Origin: Paracoccaceae bacterium
GTDB lineage: Bacteria; Pseudomonadota; Alphaproteobacteria; Rhodobacterales; Rhodobacteraceae
Direction: 5' to 3'
NCBI GenBank assembly: GCA_029246285.1
Contig: JAQWNW010000072.1
Location: 1 to 37,819 of the forward strand
DNA: 37,819 nucleotides
Shown here: positions 1 through 8,236 of the stretch, piece after piece
Numbering within the stretch: position 1 is the stretch's first letter
How the letters are laid out: each line of letters opens with the position of its first letter
Program-made: the position numbers and the translations under genes
Notes under the pieces: generated by a model
Databases searched by the model: none
Told to the model about the DNA's origin: nothing
Seen by the model: only the letters and a program-made list of their open reading frames with translations

Positions 1-1
1 A

Positions 2-703
2 GAAGAGTGCATCGATAATTCAATTGTCTTGAGAATCCTTAGGGATGATGGGCCAGATGTACTGACTTTTACAGAAGCAGGAGGTGTCGCTCGAAGTGGC
101 TTAAACTCAAATGGTATATCCAATACAGCGAATTATCTTAAATGTGATCGCGATTATTTAAACCTGGGGATCCCTTTGCCCTTTATTCGGCGTAAAGCAC
201 TAGAGTGTAGTTATTACTCTGATGCAATACGGGTAGTTGCGACTACCAAAAAATCTGGTGCAAATAACATGATGTTAGGATCTTCTGAAGGCATGGGTAT
301 AAATTTTGAGTGTGCTCCTGATGAAAGTTTTGCAATTATGCCAGATGATAATGGCTTAATTGTCCACGCAAATCATTGGCAGCATGTAGCAGCACTTTCT
401 AAATTAAAAGAAACTGGGATATCATGGTCACCAGATAGTTTTTACCGTGATTTTAGGGTGCGAGAACAATTACTTCAGAAAAAAGAGTTACTAACGGCTA
501 ATGATCTGAAAGAAGCACTTTTTGATGATTTTGGTGCGCCCTTTAGTGTGTGCGTACCTCCTTATCAGGATACCGAAATCGATCCTGGGGCAACTGTTGC
601 AATGATTATTATGAAGCCATCACTTGGAATTATGGAAATAGCTCCTTTTCCAGCAATCAACAAAAAGTTCAAACAATATCATATTGGTAGACAAAAAAAT
701 TAA
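2..703 (+). CDS. C45 / acyl-CoA:6-aminopenicillanate acyltransferase-like Ntn hydrolase (5' end outside window)
   Basis: This is the C-terminal part of a protein of the penicillin acyltransferase (IAT, peptidase C45) family. These are self-cleaving Ntn hydrolases that act on amide bonds of N-acyl compounds. The reading frame is open from base 2. The TTG at 29 is not the start, because the residues before it (EECIDNSIVLRIL) continue the family's conserved strand. The segment LTFTEAGGVARSGLNSNGI, then an Asn-rich helix and a strand with NHW near the middle, are typical of the family. The catalytic Cys created by self-cleavage would lie upstream of the window and cannot be checked. The gene ends 14 bases before a serine hydrolase gene on the same strand, so the two are probably co-transcribed. 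Substrate unknown; the family call is fairly secure. Confidence 0.75.
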   Translation, partial: EECIDNSIVLRILRDDGPDVLTFTEAGGVARSGLNSNGISNTANYLKCDRDYLNLGIPLPFIRRKALECSYYSDAIRVVATTKKSGANNMMLGSSEGMGINFECAPDESFAIMPDDNGLIVHANHWQHVAALSKLKETGISWSPDSFYRDFRVREQLLQKKELLTANDLKEALFDDFGAPFSVCVPPYQDTEIDPGATVAMIIMKPSLGIMEIAPFPAINKKFKQYHIGRQKN

Positions 704-717
704 ATGTCAGGAAAAAG

Positions 718-1869
718 ATGACAAATATGAAGCTACATACTTATTTAAACCGAGATCTTTTAGTAACAAGAGATAACAGACCTAGATGGAATCAACCGGA
801 AACACGAAGGCATGGGTTTCATAATTTTTATAGACTGCCAAGATATACGATGTCTGTGAGGTCGGCGGAAGTTTTCGATATTGAGACGAATATTAATGAA
901 AATATTGGATCGAGATCAGACGTCTTAAATATGACAAAAAATGAATTTTTCTCCGGAATGGCTGTGTTAAAAAATAAAGAGTTAATCTTTGAATCTTATG
1001 CTAGTGATTTTAATTCTTCGCATCCTCATTTGGCAATGTCAGTAATGAAGCTGACAATAAATTTAATTATAGGCGATCTCGTTACAAAAAAACTATTAGA
1101 TCCTCAAAAAAAGGTTAAATATTATATTCCTGAGATTGGTTCTGGTTACGCCGAAGCGACAGTACAACAGGTCCTAGATATGGATTTAGAAAATGATTAC
1201 TCCGAGGATTATAGTGATATGTTTGCGGATGTCTTTCTGCATGAGGCTTGTTGGGGTTGGAGGCTGAGTACCGATAAAAATCCAGAAAGTTCTCAAAAGA
1301 ACTTTTTAAAAAATATAACGAGCAAAAAAGGTAAAATAAAAAATAATTCAAGCTATGCGAATTACAAATCTGCAAATACAGAAGTTCTTGCCTGGGTTGC
1401 TGAAGTTGTAAGTGGGCGAAGTTTTTTGGATTGGATTGTTGATATAGTAGAAGCAACTGGAATTGAAGGTAATTGGTACATGTCTACTGATAGAGAAGGT
1501 TTTCCTGCTTTCTCTGGAGGAGTAAGTTTGAACACTCGCGATATGGCGAGGTTTGGACAACTTTATTGTAGATATGGCCGTGGGGTGAATAATCTTCAGA
1601 TAAGTTCAAAAAAATATATTAAAGAGACTATAAAAAGAAAGTCTTTGCCATTAGATGAAAGAAAAAATTCACCTAATTATTCCAACCAAACTTTCACCAA
1701 TGGTACCTGGATTGGTCATGGTGGTTATGGTGGGCAGTTCTTGTTGGTAAATCCTGATACCGGTATCTCTGTTTCGTTCTTCTCTGTTTTAACGAATAGG
1801 ACAGCTATGGATTATACTTATCTGGGCGATATGGTTAAAATGATGGAAGCTATTGCCTTGGAGTATTAG
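718..1869 (+). CDS. Beta-lactamase-fold serine hydrolase (NylB / 6-aminohexanoate-dimer hydrolase-like), copy 1
   Basis: A 383-residue serine hydrolase of the class C beta-lactamase/penicillin-binding-protein fold, closest in layout to 6-aminohexanoate-dimer hydrolases, which cleave amides or esters. The catalytic SxxK motif is S108-V-M-K111. The second-motif Tyr is probably Y216 in YKSANTEVLAWV. The third-motif region is GHGGYGGQ near the C-terminus. There is no obvious signal peptide, so it is probably cytoplasmic. The start ATG at 718 is preceded by CAGGAAAAAG; an in-frame ATG at 727 is an alternative. It follows the C45-like gene closely and has a diverged relative at 3769-4917. Substrate unknown; amide hydrolysis is inferred from family and neighbours. 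Confidence 0.82.
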   Translation: MTNMKLHTYLNRDLLVTRDNRPRWNQPETRRHGFHNFYRLPRYTMSVRSAEVFDIETNINENIGSRSDVLNMTKNEFFSGMAVLKNKELIFESYASDFNSSHPHLAMSVMKLTINLIIGDLVTKKLLDPQKKVKYYIPEIGSGYAEATVQQVLDMDLENDYSEDYSDMFADVFLHEACWGWRLSTDKNPESSQKNFLKNITSKKGKIKNNSSYANYKSANTEVLAWVAEVVSGRSFLDWIVDIVEATGIEGNWYMSTDREGFPAFSGGVSLNTRDMARFGQLYCRYGRGVNNLQISSKKYIKETIKRKSLPLDERKNSPNYSNQTFTNGTWIGHGGYGGQFLLVNPDTGISVSFFSVLTNRTAMDYTYLGDMVKMMEAIALEY

Positions 1870-1904
1870 ATTTTTTAATCTCCGCCTCAGTTCAAAGGCT
1901 TAGT

Positions 1905-2513
1905 TTATTTATGGCCCCAATCGTCTGGATCATCTGAGTTTCCTGGTGATAGACCAATTATATCACCATCAGTATTACACCCTAAACCCAAGACAGTTCT
2001 ATTTGCATAACTGAAGTACGCACTTACTTGATTTATTTCCAAAATTTCGCCATCTGTATATCCAGAATTTCTTAATTCAATAATATTTGTTTCAGTAAGT
2101 TTAGAGGGGTTTATTGTTAAAATTTCGGCATAGCGCATCGCTAATTTCTCAGCATTTGTCAAAGGGGCATCCTCTATACTACTTGAATCGATGGCATGTC
2201 TTATAGCTATTGATTTTTCGTCATTATTTAATAACCTCTTTAATCCAGCAAAATGGTGATCAACACAGTAATCACAGCAATTCAACTTACTAACCCAGAC
2301 TCCAAGTACCTCAAGAAACCATTTTGGAATAGAATTACCTGAATGATGTAAGACGTATTTGTAGATAGCCATATGGCCTTCCATAGTGTGTGGACGCAGT
2401 GAGTGGCTCATCATTATATTGTCTACATTATTGTCAGGTCCCTTAACTCTGTCATATAGTTTTCTCAGTCTTCCAGAGGTTTCTTCATATGGGATTGTTT
2501 TAATCCAAGTCAT
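1905..2513 (-). CDS. AhpD-like / carboxymuconolactone decarboxylase family protein (peroxidase-related type)
   Basis: A 202-residue protein of the all-helical AhpD/CMD superfamily. The AhpD catalytic signature is present with exact spacing: E68, eleven residues, C80-D-Y-C83, three residues, H87. That pattern supports a redox-active disulfide with proton relay, as in alkylhydroperoxidase AhpD, rather than a decarboxylase. The start ATG at 2513 has GGAAAG just upstream. It is the only reverse-strand gene in the first 8.5 kb and converges on the serine hydrolase gene ending at 1869. A role in detoxifying peroxides or reactive intermediates near the oxygenase is possible but inferred. Confidence 0.85.
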   Translation of the reverse strand: MTWIKTIPYEETSGRLRKLYDRVKGPDNNVDNIMMSHSLRPHTMEGHMAIYKYVLHHSGNSIPKWFLEVLGVWVSKLNCCDYCVDHHFAGLKRLLNNDEKSIAIRHAIDSSSIEDAPLTNAEKLAMRYAEILTINPSKLTETNIIELRNSGYTDGEILEINQVSAYFSYANRTVLGLGCNTDGDIIGLSPGNSDDPDDWGHK

Positions 2514-2642
2514 TTTCTTTCCTTCACTAAAGTACCTAAATTCTGTAGATCACTCTGTTATCTACAAATGCCTGAGTGGCAAGTAAACTTTTAATAATTA
2601 TAACGGGGCTCAAGTTAAAAAGAAAAGAGATTTAAAAAAATC

Positions 2643-3701
2643 ATGTCTGAAACTGAAGATAACTTTAATATAAAAGCAAATTTTTTGACCCTTTTGATTG
2701 GCTTGTTAGGGGCTGTAGTGGGCTATTTACTGAACATTCCCCTTGGTCGAATGTTGGGGGCCTTGTTATTTGTATTTATTTCTAAATTGGCATCAATTCC
2801 TTTAATGTTATCTAGGCATTGTTCCTCATTTGCTTTGTCTTTGGGTGGAATTTTTATGGGGAGTAGATTTCCAAATAATTTTTTTGAAGATTTTTTCATT
2901 TGGCATGTTAGTATTTTGGCGATCCCACTTTTTGTTATCTTTAGCGTTTTGTCTGTCTCTTTTTATCTCAAAATTTTTGCAAGATACGACTTGTCTACTG
3001 CCATTTTGAGTGGGTTCCCTGGTGGTATCCTTACCATGGTTAGCCTTGGGGCGGAAGCAAAGGGGCGAGAAGATACAATACTCTCAACCCACACCTTAAG
3101 AATAGTGATGACTGTTTTTGTTATGCCTTTTGCGCTTGTGTATTATGGTTATGAAATCACTGAGAATATTTCTAGTAAAACCCAGATACTAAATTATTCA
3201 AACTTGTCACTTTTTGAAATTATGATGATTATTTTAGTGAGTATTATATCTTTAATTATTGCAAGATTCTTAAAATTACCTGCCGGCGATTTGGTTGGAC
3301 CAATGTTTGGCGTTGGTTACCTTTATGCCACTAAGATTATTAGTGGTGAATTGCCCCCAATTATATTGATTTTTGTGCTTTGGATACTTGGGTCAAATCT
3401 TGGACTCAGATTTCCAAAATTAGATCTAAGTTCTTTTTTAAAATTGTTCATTCACGGTTGTATAATTTTTGCTCTTCTATTTCTTTTGTCATTACTTTTT
3501 ACATTCTTACTTTTGCCATTTTCTAACGAAGCAGGACTTAGTATTTTCTTAGCCTTCGCGCCAGGTGGTTTGGGGGAAATGGCCACAATTGGTGTTATTT
3601 TTGGAGCTAATCCCGCTTTTATTTCTGTCCATCACGTGGTTCGCGTGATTTTTTGTGCTCTTTTAGCAATTTTGTTATCGAAGAGATTTTTGATTAAATA
3701 A
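2643..3701 (+). CDS. AbrB-family integral membrane protein
   Basis: A 352-residue polytopic membrane protein of the AbrB family (once mislabelled ammonia monooxygenase). It has two homologous halves, each with hydrophobic helices and a Gly/Pro-rich signature. The first-half signature is SGFPGGILTMVSLGAEAKG; the second is FAPGGLGEMATIGVIFGAN followed by HHVVRVI. PAGDLVGPMFGVG marks the start of the second repeat. About nine to ten membrane segments are visible. Length fits the family. It is related to regulators of aidB expression in name only; transport of an organic acid or similar solute is guessed for many members. ATG at 2643 is the first start in frame. It lies upstream of the second serine hydrolase by about 70 bases. 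Confidence 0.85.
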   Translation: MSETEDNFNIKANFLTLLIGLLGAVVGYLLNIPLGRMLGALLFVFISKLASIPLMLSRHCSSFALSLGGIFMGSRFPNNFFEDFFIWHVSILAIPLFVIFSVLSVSFYLKIFARYDLSTAILSGFPGGILTMVSLGAEAKGREDTILSTHTLRIVMTVFVMPFALVYYGYEITENISSKTQILNYSNLSLFEIMMIILVSIISLIIARFLKLPAGDLVGPMFGVGYLYATKIISGELPPIILIFVLWILGSNLGLRFPKLDLSSFLKLFIHGCIIFALLFLLSLLFTFLLLPFSNEAGLSIFLAFAPGGLGEMATIGVIFGANPAFISVHHVVRVIFCALLAILLSKRFLIK

Positions 3702-3768
3702 AGATTTGATAGCTTGACTTTTTGTACAAAAATCATTGTCCTGATTTTTGTATGGGAGTGAGGTAAAA

Positions 3769-4917
3769 ATGAGTGATGATTTAAGTTTTGGCGCGAAGCT
3801 GGATAATTGGCGATCAACGCCGTACAGTAAGTGGGCTTTTCATCACGTCCGAGAGATTGTCCCAACTGCTGATGTTGAGAATAAAAGCGGACTAGTTAAC
3901 GATCTAAACCTAGATATTCAGATGTTTGAAGATCTTAATCTTGAACAAGTTATGGGAGAGACAGAGACAGATGCAATCGTCATTGCACAAAATAACTCAA
4001 TTTTATTTGAGAAATATAATAACGGTATGAATGAAAAATCCCCTCATATTCTCTTCTCGGTATCTAAATCTATTCTTGGATTAATTGTTGGTGCATTAAT
4101 TGAGAACAAAACTCTTAATGAGAGTGATTTAATCATTAAGTTTCTTCCTGAATTAGAAATGACTGCCTACTCTGATGCAACTGTTAGAGACCTATTAGAT
4201 ATGCGCGTTGGAGTTAAGTTTGATGAGGATTATACGGCAACAACTGGGCCAATCATTAATTACCGTTATGCAGCTAATTGGAACCCCGTTCCAGTGGGCG
4301 TAGAGGCTGGAGATTTAAAATCTTTTATGGGAAGTTTAACTGAAAGGGATGGAATTCATAATGATCGATTTCATTATGTGTCACCAAATACAGATTTGTT
4401 AGCCTGGGTTTGTGAGCGAGCATCAGGCATTAGATATTCAGATTTAATTTCGGAGCTATTGTGGACCCCATTAGGTGCTGAGTCTTCAGGATATATAACA
4501 GTAGATAGGCTGGGAGGCATGAGAGCAGCTGGTGGAGTATGCTTTACTGCGAGAGACCTTGCACGCGTAGGTTTGATGATAGCCAATTATGGTTACGTAA
4601 ATAATAAGCAAATTATTCCAGACTCTTGGATTGACGATATTATCAAAAATGGGTCTGACAGCGCTTGGGAAAAACGAATTGGGATGGATGAATTTGGTAA
4701 TATACCAATGCATTACAGATCCTTTTGGTATGTTCAAAAAAATGGAGATCCATTAATTCACGGACTTGGTATTCATGGGCAATATTTGTTTATCGATCCT
4801 AAATTGAATTTGTCTGTTGCGTGGTTTTCAAGTGATAATGATGCCACTGGATCTCCTTATATCTCTCGGGTAATGAAAACTATAAAATCTATTAGAAATA
4901 AATTAAAATATGTTTAA
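3769..4917 (+). CDS. Beta-lactamase-fold serine hydrolase (NylB-like), copy 2
   Basis: A serine hydrolase of the same family as the gene at 718, 382 residues from the chosen start. The catalytic SxxK is S97-V-S-K100, the motif Tyr is Y203 in FHYVSPNTDLLAW, and the third motif is HGLGIHGQY. I chose ATG at 3769 rather than the in-frame TTG at 3748, because GGGAGTGAGG ends five bases before it and the extra residues look like translated leader. The catalytic regions align with copy 1 (for example SDATVRDLLDM here against AEATVQQVLDM there), but the N-terminal parts differ greatly, so this is an old duplication or separate acquisition. It lies 57 bases before the oxygenase gene and may be in its operon. 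Substrate unknown. Confidence 0.83.
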   Translation: MSDDLSFGAKLDNWRSTPYSKWAFHHVREIVPTADVENKSGLVNDLNLDIQMFEDLNLEQVMGETETDAIVIAQNNSILFEKYNNGMNEKSPHILFSVSKSILGLIVGALIENKTLNESDLIIKFLPELEMTAYSDATVRDLLDMRVGVKFDEDYTATTGPIINYRYAANWNPVPVGVEAGDLKSFMGSLTERDGIHNDRFHYVSPNTDLLAWVCERASGIRYSDLISELLWTPLGAESSGYITVDRLGGMRAAGGVCFTARDLARVGLMIANYGYVNNKQIIPDSWIDDIIKNGSDSAWEKRIGMDEFGNIPMHYRSFWYVQKNGDPLIHGLGIHGQYLFIDPKLNLSVAWFSSDNDATGSPYISRVMKTIKSIRNKLKYV

Positions 4918-4974
4918 AATTTTAGTTAAGATTTTTAAATTTTTATGATTAAATCAATATGAAAGCTATCGGTT

Positions 4975-5844
4975 ATGGAAATAAGCTGTAAAGATCCTGT
5001 AATATTAAATCAGTGGCATCCAGTTTCGTCTTTGGATGTTTTAACGATGGATACTGTTGAAAATACCATATTGTTGGAGTCAAAGATATCCTTTCAACTT
5101 AATTCTAAAGAGGAAGTGACAGCTTGGTTGTCGCTGGATGATGAAAAAACTTTGCTACCGACGCGTATTTCTTATGGGTTTATCTGGGTTTCTTTAGGAA
5201 ATCCTCCAAAAGATCTTTTCCTTTTTCCAGAATTTAGTGAATCAGATAGGCAAAATGTAGCTACTGGTGTTTTTGGTGTAAATGTTTCGGCGGGGAGAAC
5301 TGTTGAAAATTTTTTAGATATGGGACACTTTCCATACGTACATAGCGGTATTTTGGGAGAAGAGCCTCATACAGAAGTCAAGGAATATGATGTAGAGATT
5401 TCTGAAGAGCGTGACGAAGTATTAGCGACTAGTTGCAAATTTTATCAACCTCAAGCAGCAGTGAATTCTAATGAAGGAATGGATGTGGATTATATCTACA
5501 GAGTACCTCATATAAATTGCGCGTTGTTATATAAAACCAGTCCAGTTGATGATGCGAGATTAGACGTTATAATCATATTCGTTCAACCAATGGGTGAAGA
5601 GTGGGTCAGGGCACATACAGGAATGTGCCTTATTGATGATGAAAGTACGGCAGAGCAAATCAGACAATTTCAACAGACCATATTTGGGCAAGATAAACCA
5701 ATTTTAGAGAACCAATATCCAAAGCAATTGCCATTAGACTCTCGGATAGAGACCCCGATCAGAGCTGACAAATCTGCAATTGCCTATCGCCGATGGTTGT
5801 CACAAAAAGGTTTGCAATATGGCGTTATACCGAGTGCAATTTAA
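4975..5844 (+). CDS. Rieske-less oxygenase catalytic subunit (PobA/VanA-type ring-hydroxylating oxygenase)
   Basis: A 289-residue protein with the mononuclear-iron domain of a Rieske oxygenase. The facial triad is present: D115 (bridging) with H118 and H123 in ENFLDMGHFPYVH, and D240 in FGQDKPILENQ. The C-terminal YRRWLSQKGLQYG is typical of the phthalate/vanillate demethylase group. The N-terminal 75 residues keep the outer strands of a Rieske fold (LNQWHPVSSLDVL and YGFIWVSLG). The cluster loop with CxH and CxxH is missing. Only four Cys occur (5, 154, 182, 218), none in a Rieske pattern, and the domain is some 40 residues short. Electrons probably come from the Rieske domain of the next gene, 15 bases downstream. 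Substrate unknown. The start has a weak ribosome site, but the homology begins at once. Confidence 0.85.
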   Translation: MEISCKDPVILNQWHPVSSLDVLTMDTVENTILLESKISFQLNSKEEVTAWLSLDDEKTLLPTRISYGFIWVSLGNPPKDLFLFPEFSESDRQNVATGVFGVNVSAGRTVENFLDMGHFPYVHSGILGEEPHTEVKEYDVEISEERDEVLATSCKFYQPQAAVNSNEGMDVDYIYRVPHINCALLYKTSPVDDARLDVIIIFVQPMGEEWVRAHTGMCLIDDESTAEQIRQFQQTIFGQDKPILENQYPKQLPLDSRIETPIRADKSAIAYRRWLSQKGLQYGVIPSAI

Positions 5845-5859
5845 GATAAGAAAATAAAC

Positions 5860-7581
5860 ATGCTAAATGATTTAAAAAAGATATGGCACCCGATAGCTTC
5901 AAGTGCAGAAGTGCAAAAACGACATGTTTTTCACGCGCAATTATTAGGGCGGGAATACGCAGTTTGGCGCGCGGATGATGGAAATGTTAATGTTTGGGAA
6001 AATAGGTGTCTTCATCGTGGAGTACGACTTACAATTGGGATAAACGAAGGCACAGAGCTTCGATGCCAATACCATGGATGGCGGTATGCAAATCGAACTG
6101 CGGGTTGTACTTACATTCCGGCACACCCAGCCGATGCTCCTGCTAGAACAATTTGCAATAATACATATCCGGTCAAAGAGGCAATGGGGATGGTTTGGTC
6201 TGGAGAAGAAGCCTTTGCTGAACCTGTGCATTTTAAGAATTTTGAAAAATATACTGTGCTTAGGCCCATTCCAATAAATGGAAATTTTAATATTATCAGA
6301 GAAATGTTGAGTGCTAAATATCGATTGTTGGGTCACACGACGCGTGATGAAGTAAACGGTGTTTTAAAGGTAATCCTAAAAAACGGAGAGGTAATATTAT
6401 TCTTTGTTCAACCACAAGATAGTAATTTATCTGTTTTACGAGGAGTGGTTAATCAAAAATACTCAGATTCGGAGAGAGTTCTTTTTTTAAGAGCGCAAAA
6501 CCGAATTTTACAAAGTTTAAGAAATGATATCGAAGTATTATCTAAAAAAAGACAGATAGACCCTATGATCGTGCAAATAGCGCAAGTTTCTTCAGAATTG
6601 TCAAAAATGCCTCAAAAAAAAGATATAGGTCGGCAAGCTGTTTTACGGGTTCAAGTTGCTGAGAAGAAAAAAACAGCTAAGGATATTGTTAGCATCAAAT
6701 TGGTTTCTTTACGTGACCAGCTGCCGACTTTTCAGCCTGGTGCTCACATTGACCTTCATCTTCAGAATGGATTAATTCGTCAATACTCATTAGTTAATGG
6801 TCCTGGAGAGACAAATTTTTACAATATTGGCGTAAAATTGGATGCCCTTAGTACCGGTGGTTCAGAATATCTTCATAAAGATATTCGGGAAGGGGACGTC
6901 TTAGCTTGTTCAGTGCCAAGAAATAATTTTCCTCTTCGCCGAGATTCTTTGAAAACTATTTTTGTGGCAGGAGGCATTGGCTTAACTCCACTTCTTTCGA
7001 TGGCTCAGTCATTAGATGTTATGAATTTGAATTATGAATTTCATTACTTTGTGCAAAACGAAGATCACATCGCATTTAGTTCTATCTTAAAGAAATTGAA
7101 AAAAACACCTTTAGTTCATCAAGGCCTATCGCCCAAACTTACAAAAAAGAAATTGAATGAAATACTACTTTACCACAATAACTCAATGAATTTATACGTG
7201 TGTGGCCCTGGTCCTATGCTGGAAACAACTAGGCAGGTAGCAGCTGAATTGGATTGGCCTGACAACTCAGTTCATTTTGAATACTTTAAAAACAGCAATG
7301 TGATTGATGATAGCTCTAGTTTTAAAATAGAGTTGGCACGATCTGCACTTTCTTTAAAAGTTCAATCTGGGCAGAGTGTGCTTGAAGTTTTGAGGGCTAA
7401 CGGCCTTGACTTGCCTAGTTCATGTGAGCAAGGGGCATGTGGGACTTGTAAAGTATCTGTAGTAGATGGGGCGATTGATCACCAAGATGTCTATTTGAAT
7501 GAAAGTGAGAAACTTAAAGGAAATGTTATGATGACCTGTGTTTCAAGGGCGCTTTCTAAACGTTTAATTTTGGATATATAG
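5860..7581 (+). CDS. Fusion: Rieske [2Fe-2S] domain - linker - FMN/NAD reductase - plant-type ferredoxin
   Basis: A 573-residue fusion. Residues 1-115 are a Rieske domain with both ligand pairs: C50-L-H52 and C69-Q-Y-H72, followed by GWRY. Residues 130-250 are a linker discussed under findings. Residues 255-570 are a phthalate dioxygenase reductase-like module. FMN binding is at RQYSL (307-311), NAD binding at GGIGLTP (371-377) and YVCGPGPM (446-453), and the ferredoxin at C522-x4-C527-x2-C530 with C560. The inferred electron path is NAD(P)H to FMN to ferredoxin to Rieske cluster to the iron of the separate catalytic protein encoded upstream. Ordinary PDR reductases are about 320 residues and carry no Rieske domain. 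The GST gene follows after 7 bases. Confidence 0.9.
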   Translation: MLNDLKKIWHPIASSAEVQKRHVFHAQLLGREYAVWRADDGNVNVWENRCLHRGVRLTIGINEGTELRCQYHGWRYANRTAGCTYIPAHPADAPARTICNNTYPVKEAMGMVWSGEEAFAEPVHFKNFEKYTVLRPIPINGNFNIIREMLSAKYRLLGHTTRDEVNGVLKVILKNGEVILFFVQPQDSNLSVLRGVVNQKYSDSERVLFLRAQNRILQSLRNDIEVLSKKRQIDPMIVQIAQVSSELSKMPQKKDIGRQAVLRVQVAEKKKTAKDIVSIKLVSLRDQLPTFQPGAHIDLHLQNGLIRQYSLVNGPGETNFYNIGVKLDALSTGGSEYLHKDIREGDVLACSVPRNNFPLRRDSLKTIFVAGGIGLTPLLSMAQSLDVMNLNYEFHYFVQNEDHIAFSSILKKLKKTPLVHQGLSPKLTKKKLNEILLYHNNSMNLYVCGPGPMLETTRQVAAELDWPDNSVHFEYFKNSNVIDDSSSFKIELARSALSLKVQSGQSVLEVLRANGLDLPSSCEQGACGTCKVSVVDGAIDHQDVYLNESEKLKGNVMMTCVSRALSKRLILDI

Positions 7582-7588
7582 GATTTTA

Positions 7589-8236
7589 ATGATTGAACTT
7601 TACGATTACGAGTTATCAGGAAATTGTTATAAAATTCGACTAATGTTGTCTTTTTTAAAGTTGGATTATGTTTCAAAAAAGGTGGAATTTCATCCAGGTA
7701 AGGAGCATAAATCTGAAAAATTTCTAGAGATAAATCCTTTAGGTCAATTGCCAGTGTTGTCCGATACAAATTTAGTGTTAAGGGATGCACAGGCAATACT
7801 TGTTTATTTAGCCAGGAAGTATGATAAAAAAAATATTTGGTGCCCAATCGATGACCCGGAAAAACTGGGACTTATTGCTCAATGGTTGTCTTTTGGAGAT
7901 TTAATAACTGGAAGTTCTTCAGCAGCGCGGTTGCACGATACGTTGTTTTATACTGAGTTTGATATTGGAGAATGTAGGGAGAGGGCTCATGCCCAATTTA
8001 GGATTTTAGATGAACATTTATTTTTTCAGGAACAGCTCAATCAAAGTTGGATTTGTGATGGTGAAAAGCCTACGATCGCAGATATAGCTTGTTTTCCTTA
8101 CATCGCACTTTCTGAAGAAGGTGGCATTTCGCGAATGTCCTATCCTGCAATAAGGCGATGGATGGACAGGTTTAAAAGAATTGACGGTTTTATTGTCATG
8201 CCAGGGGTTTTCCCCGCTGGACCACGGTCATTCTGA
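7589..8236 (+). CDS. Glutathione S-transferase family protein
   Basis: A 215-residue cytosolic GST. The N-terminal thioredoxin-like domain (about 1-80) has MIELYDYELSGNCYKIRL with a candidate catalytic Ser10 and nearby Cys12, the INPLGQLPVL segment with the cis-Pro, and the glutathione-contact motif RDAQAILVYLA. The helical C-terminal domain ends in PTIADIACFPYIA and a final PAIRRWMDRF helix. It follows the oxygenase/reductase fusion by 7 bases, so it is probably in the same operon. GST genes next to ring-hydroxylating oxygenases often handle reactive or halogenated intermediates; that role is inferred here. Its last codons run directly into a dimethylformamidase-like fragment in another frame. 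Confidence 0.9.
   Translation: MIELYDYELSGNCYKIRLMLSFLKLDYVSKKVEFHPGKEHKSEKFLEINPLGQLPVLSDTNLVLRDAQAILVYLARKYDKKNIWCPIDDPEKLGLIAQWLSFGDLITGSSSAARLHDTLFYTEFDIGECRERAHAQFRILDEHLFFQEQLNQSWICDGEKPTIADIACFPYIALSEEGGISRMSYPAIRRWMDRFKRIDGFIVMPGVFPAGPRSF

Noticed and set aside
29-31. TTG as the start of the first gene
   Set aside because: The frame is open to the window edge, and the residues before it continue a conserved strand of the C45 family, so the gene is truncated by the window.
1115-1456. 113-codon reverse frame inside the first serine hydrolase
   Set aside because: Low-complexity translation antisense to motif-bearing coding sequence; no independent support.
3719-3732. 14-base palindrome TTTTTGTACAAAAA before the second serine hydrolase
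   Set aside because: It is mostly A and T runs around TGTACA, likely by chance in AT-rich DNA, and it does not align with a clear promoter or terminator.
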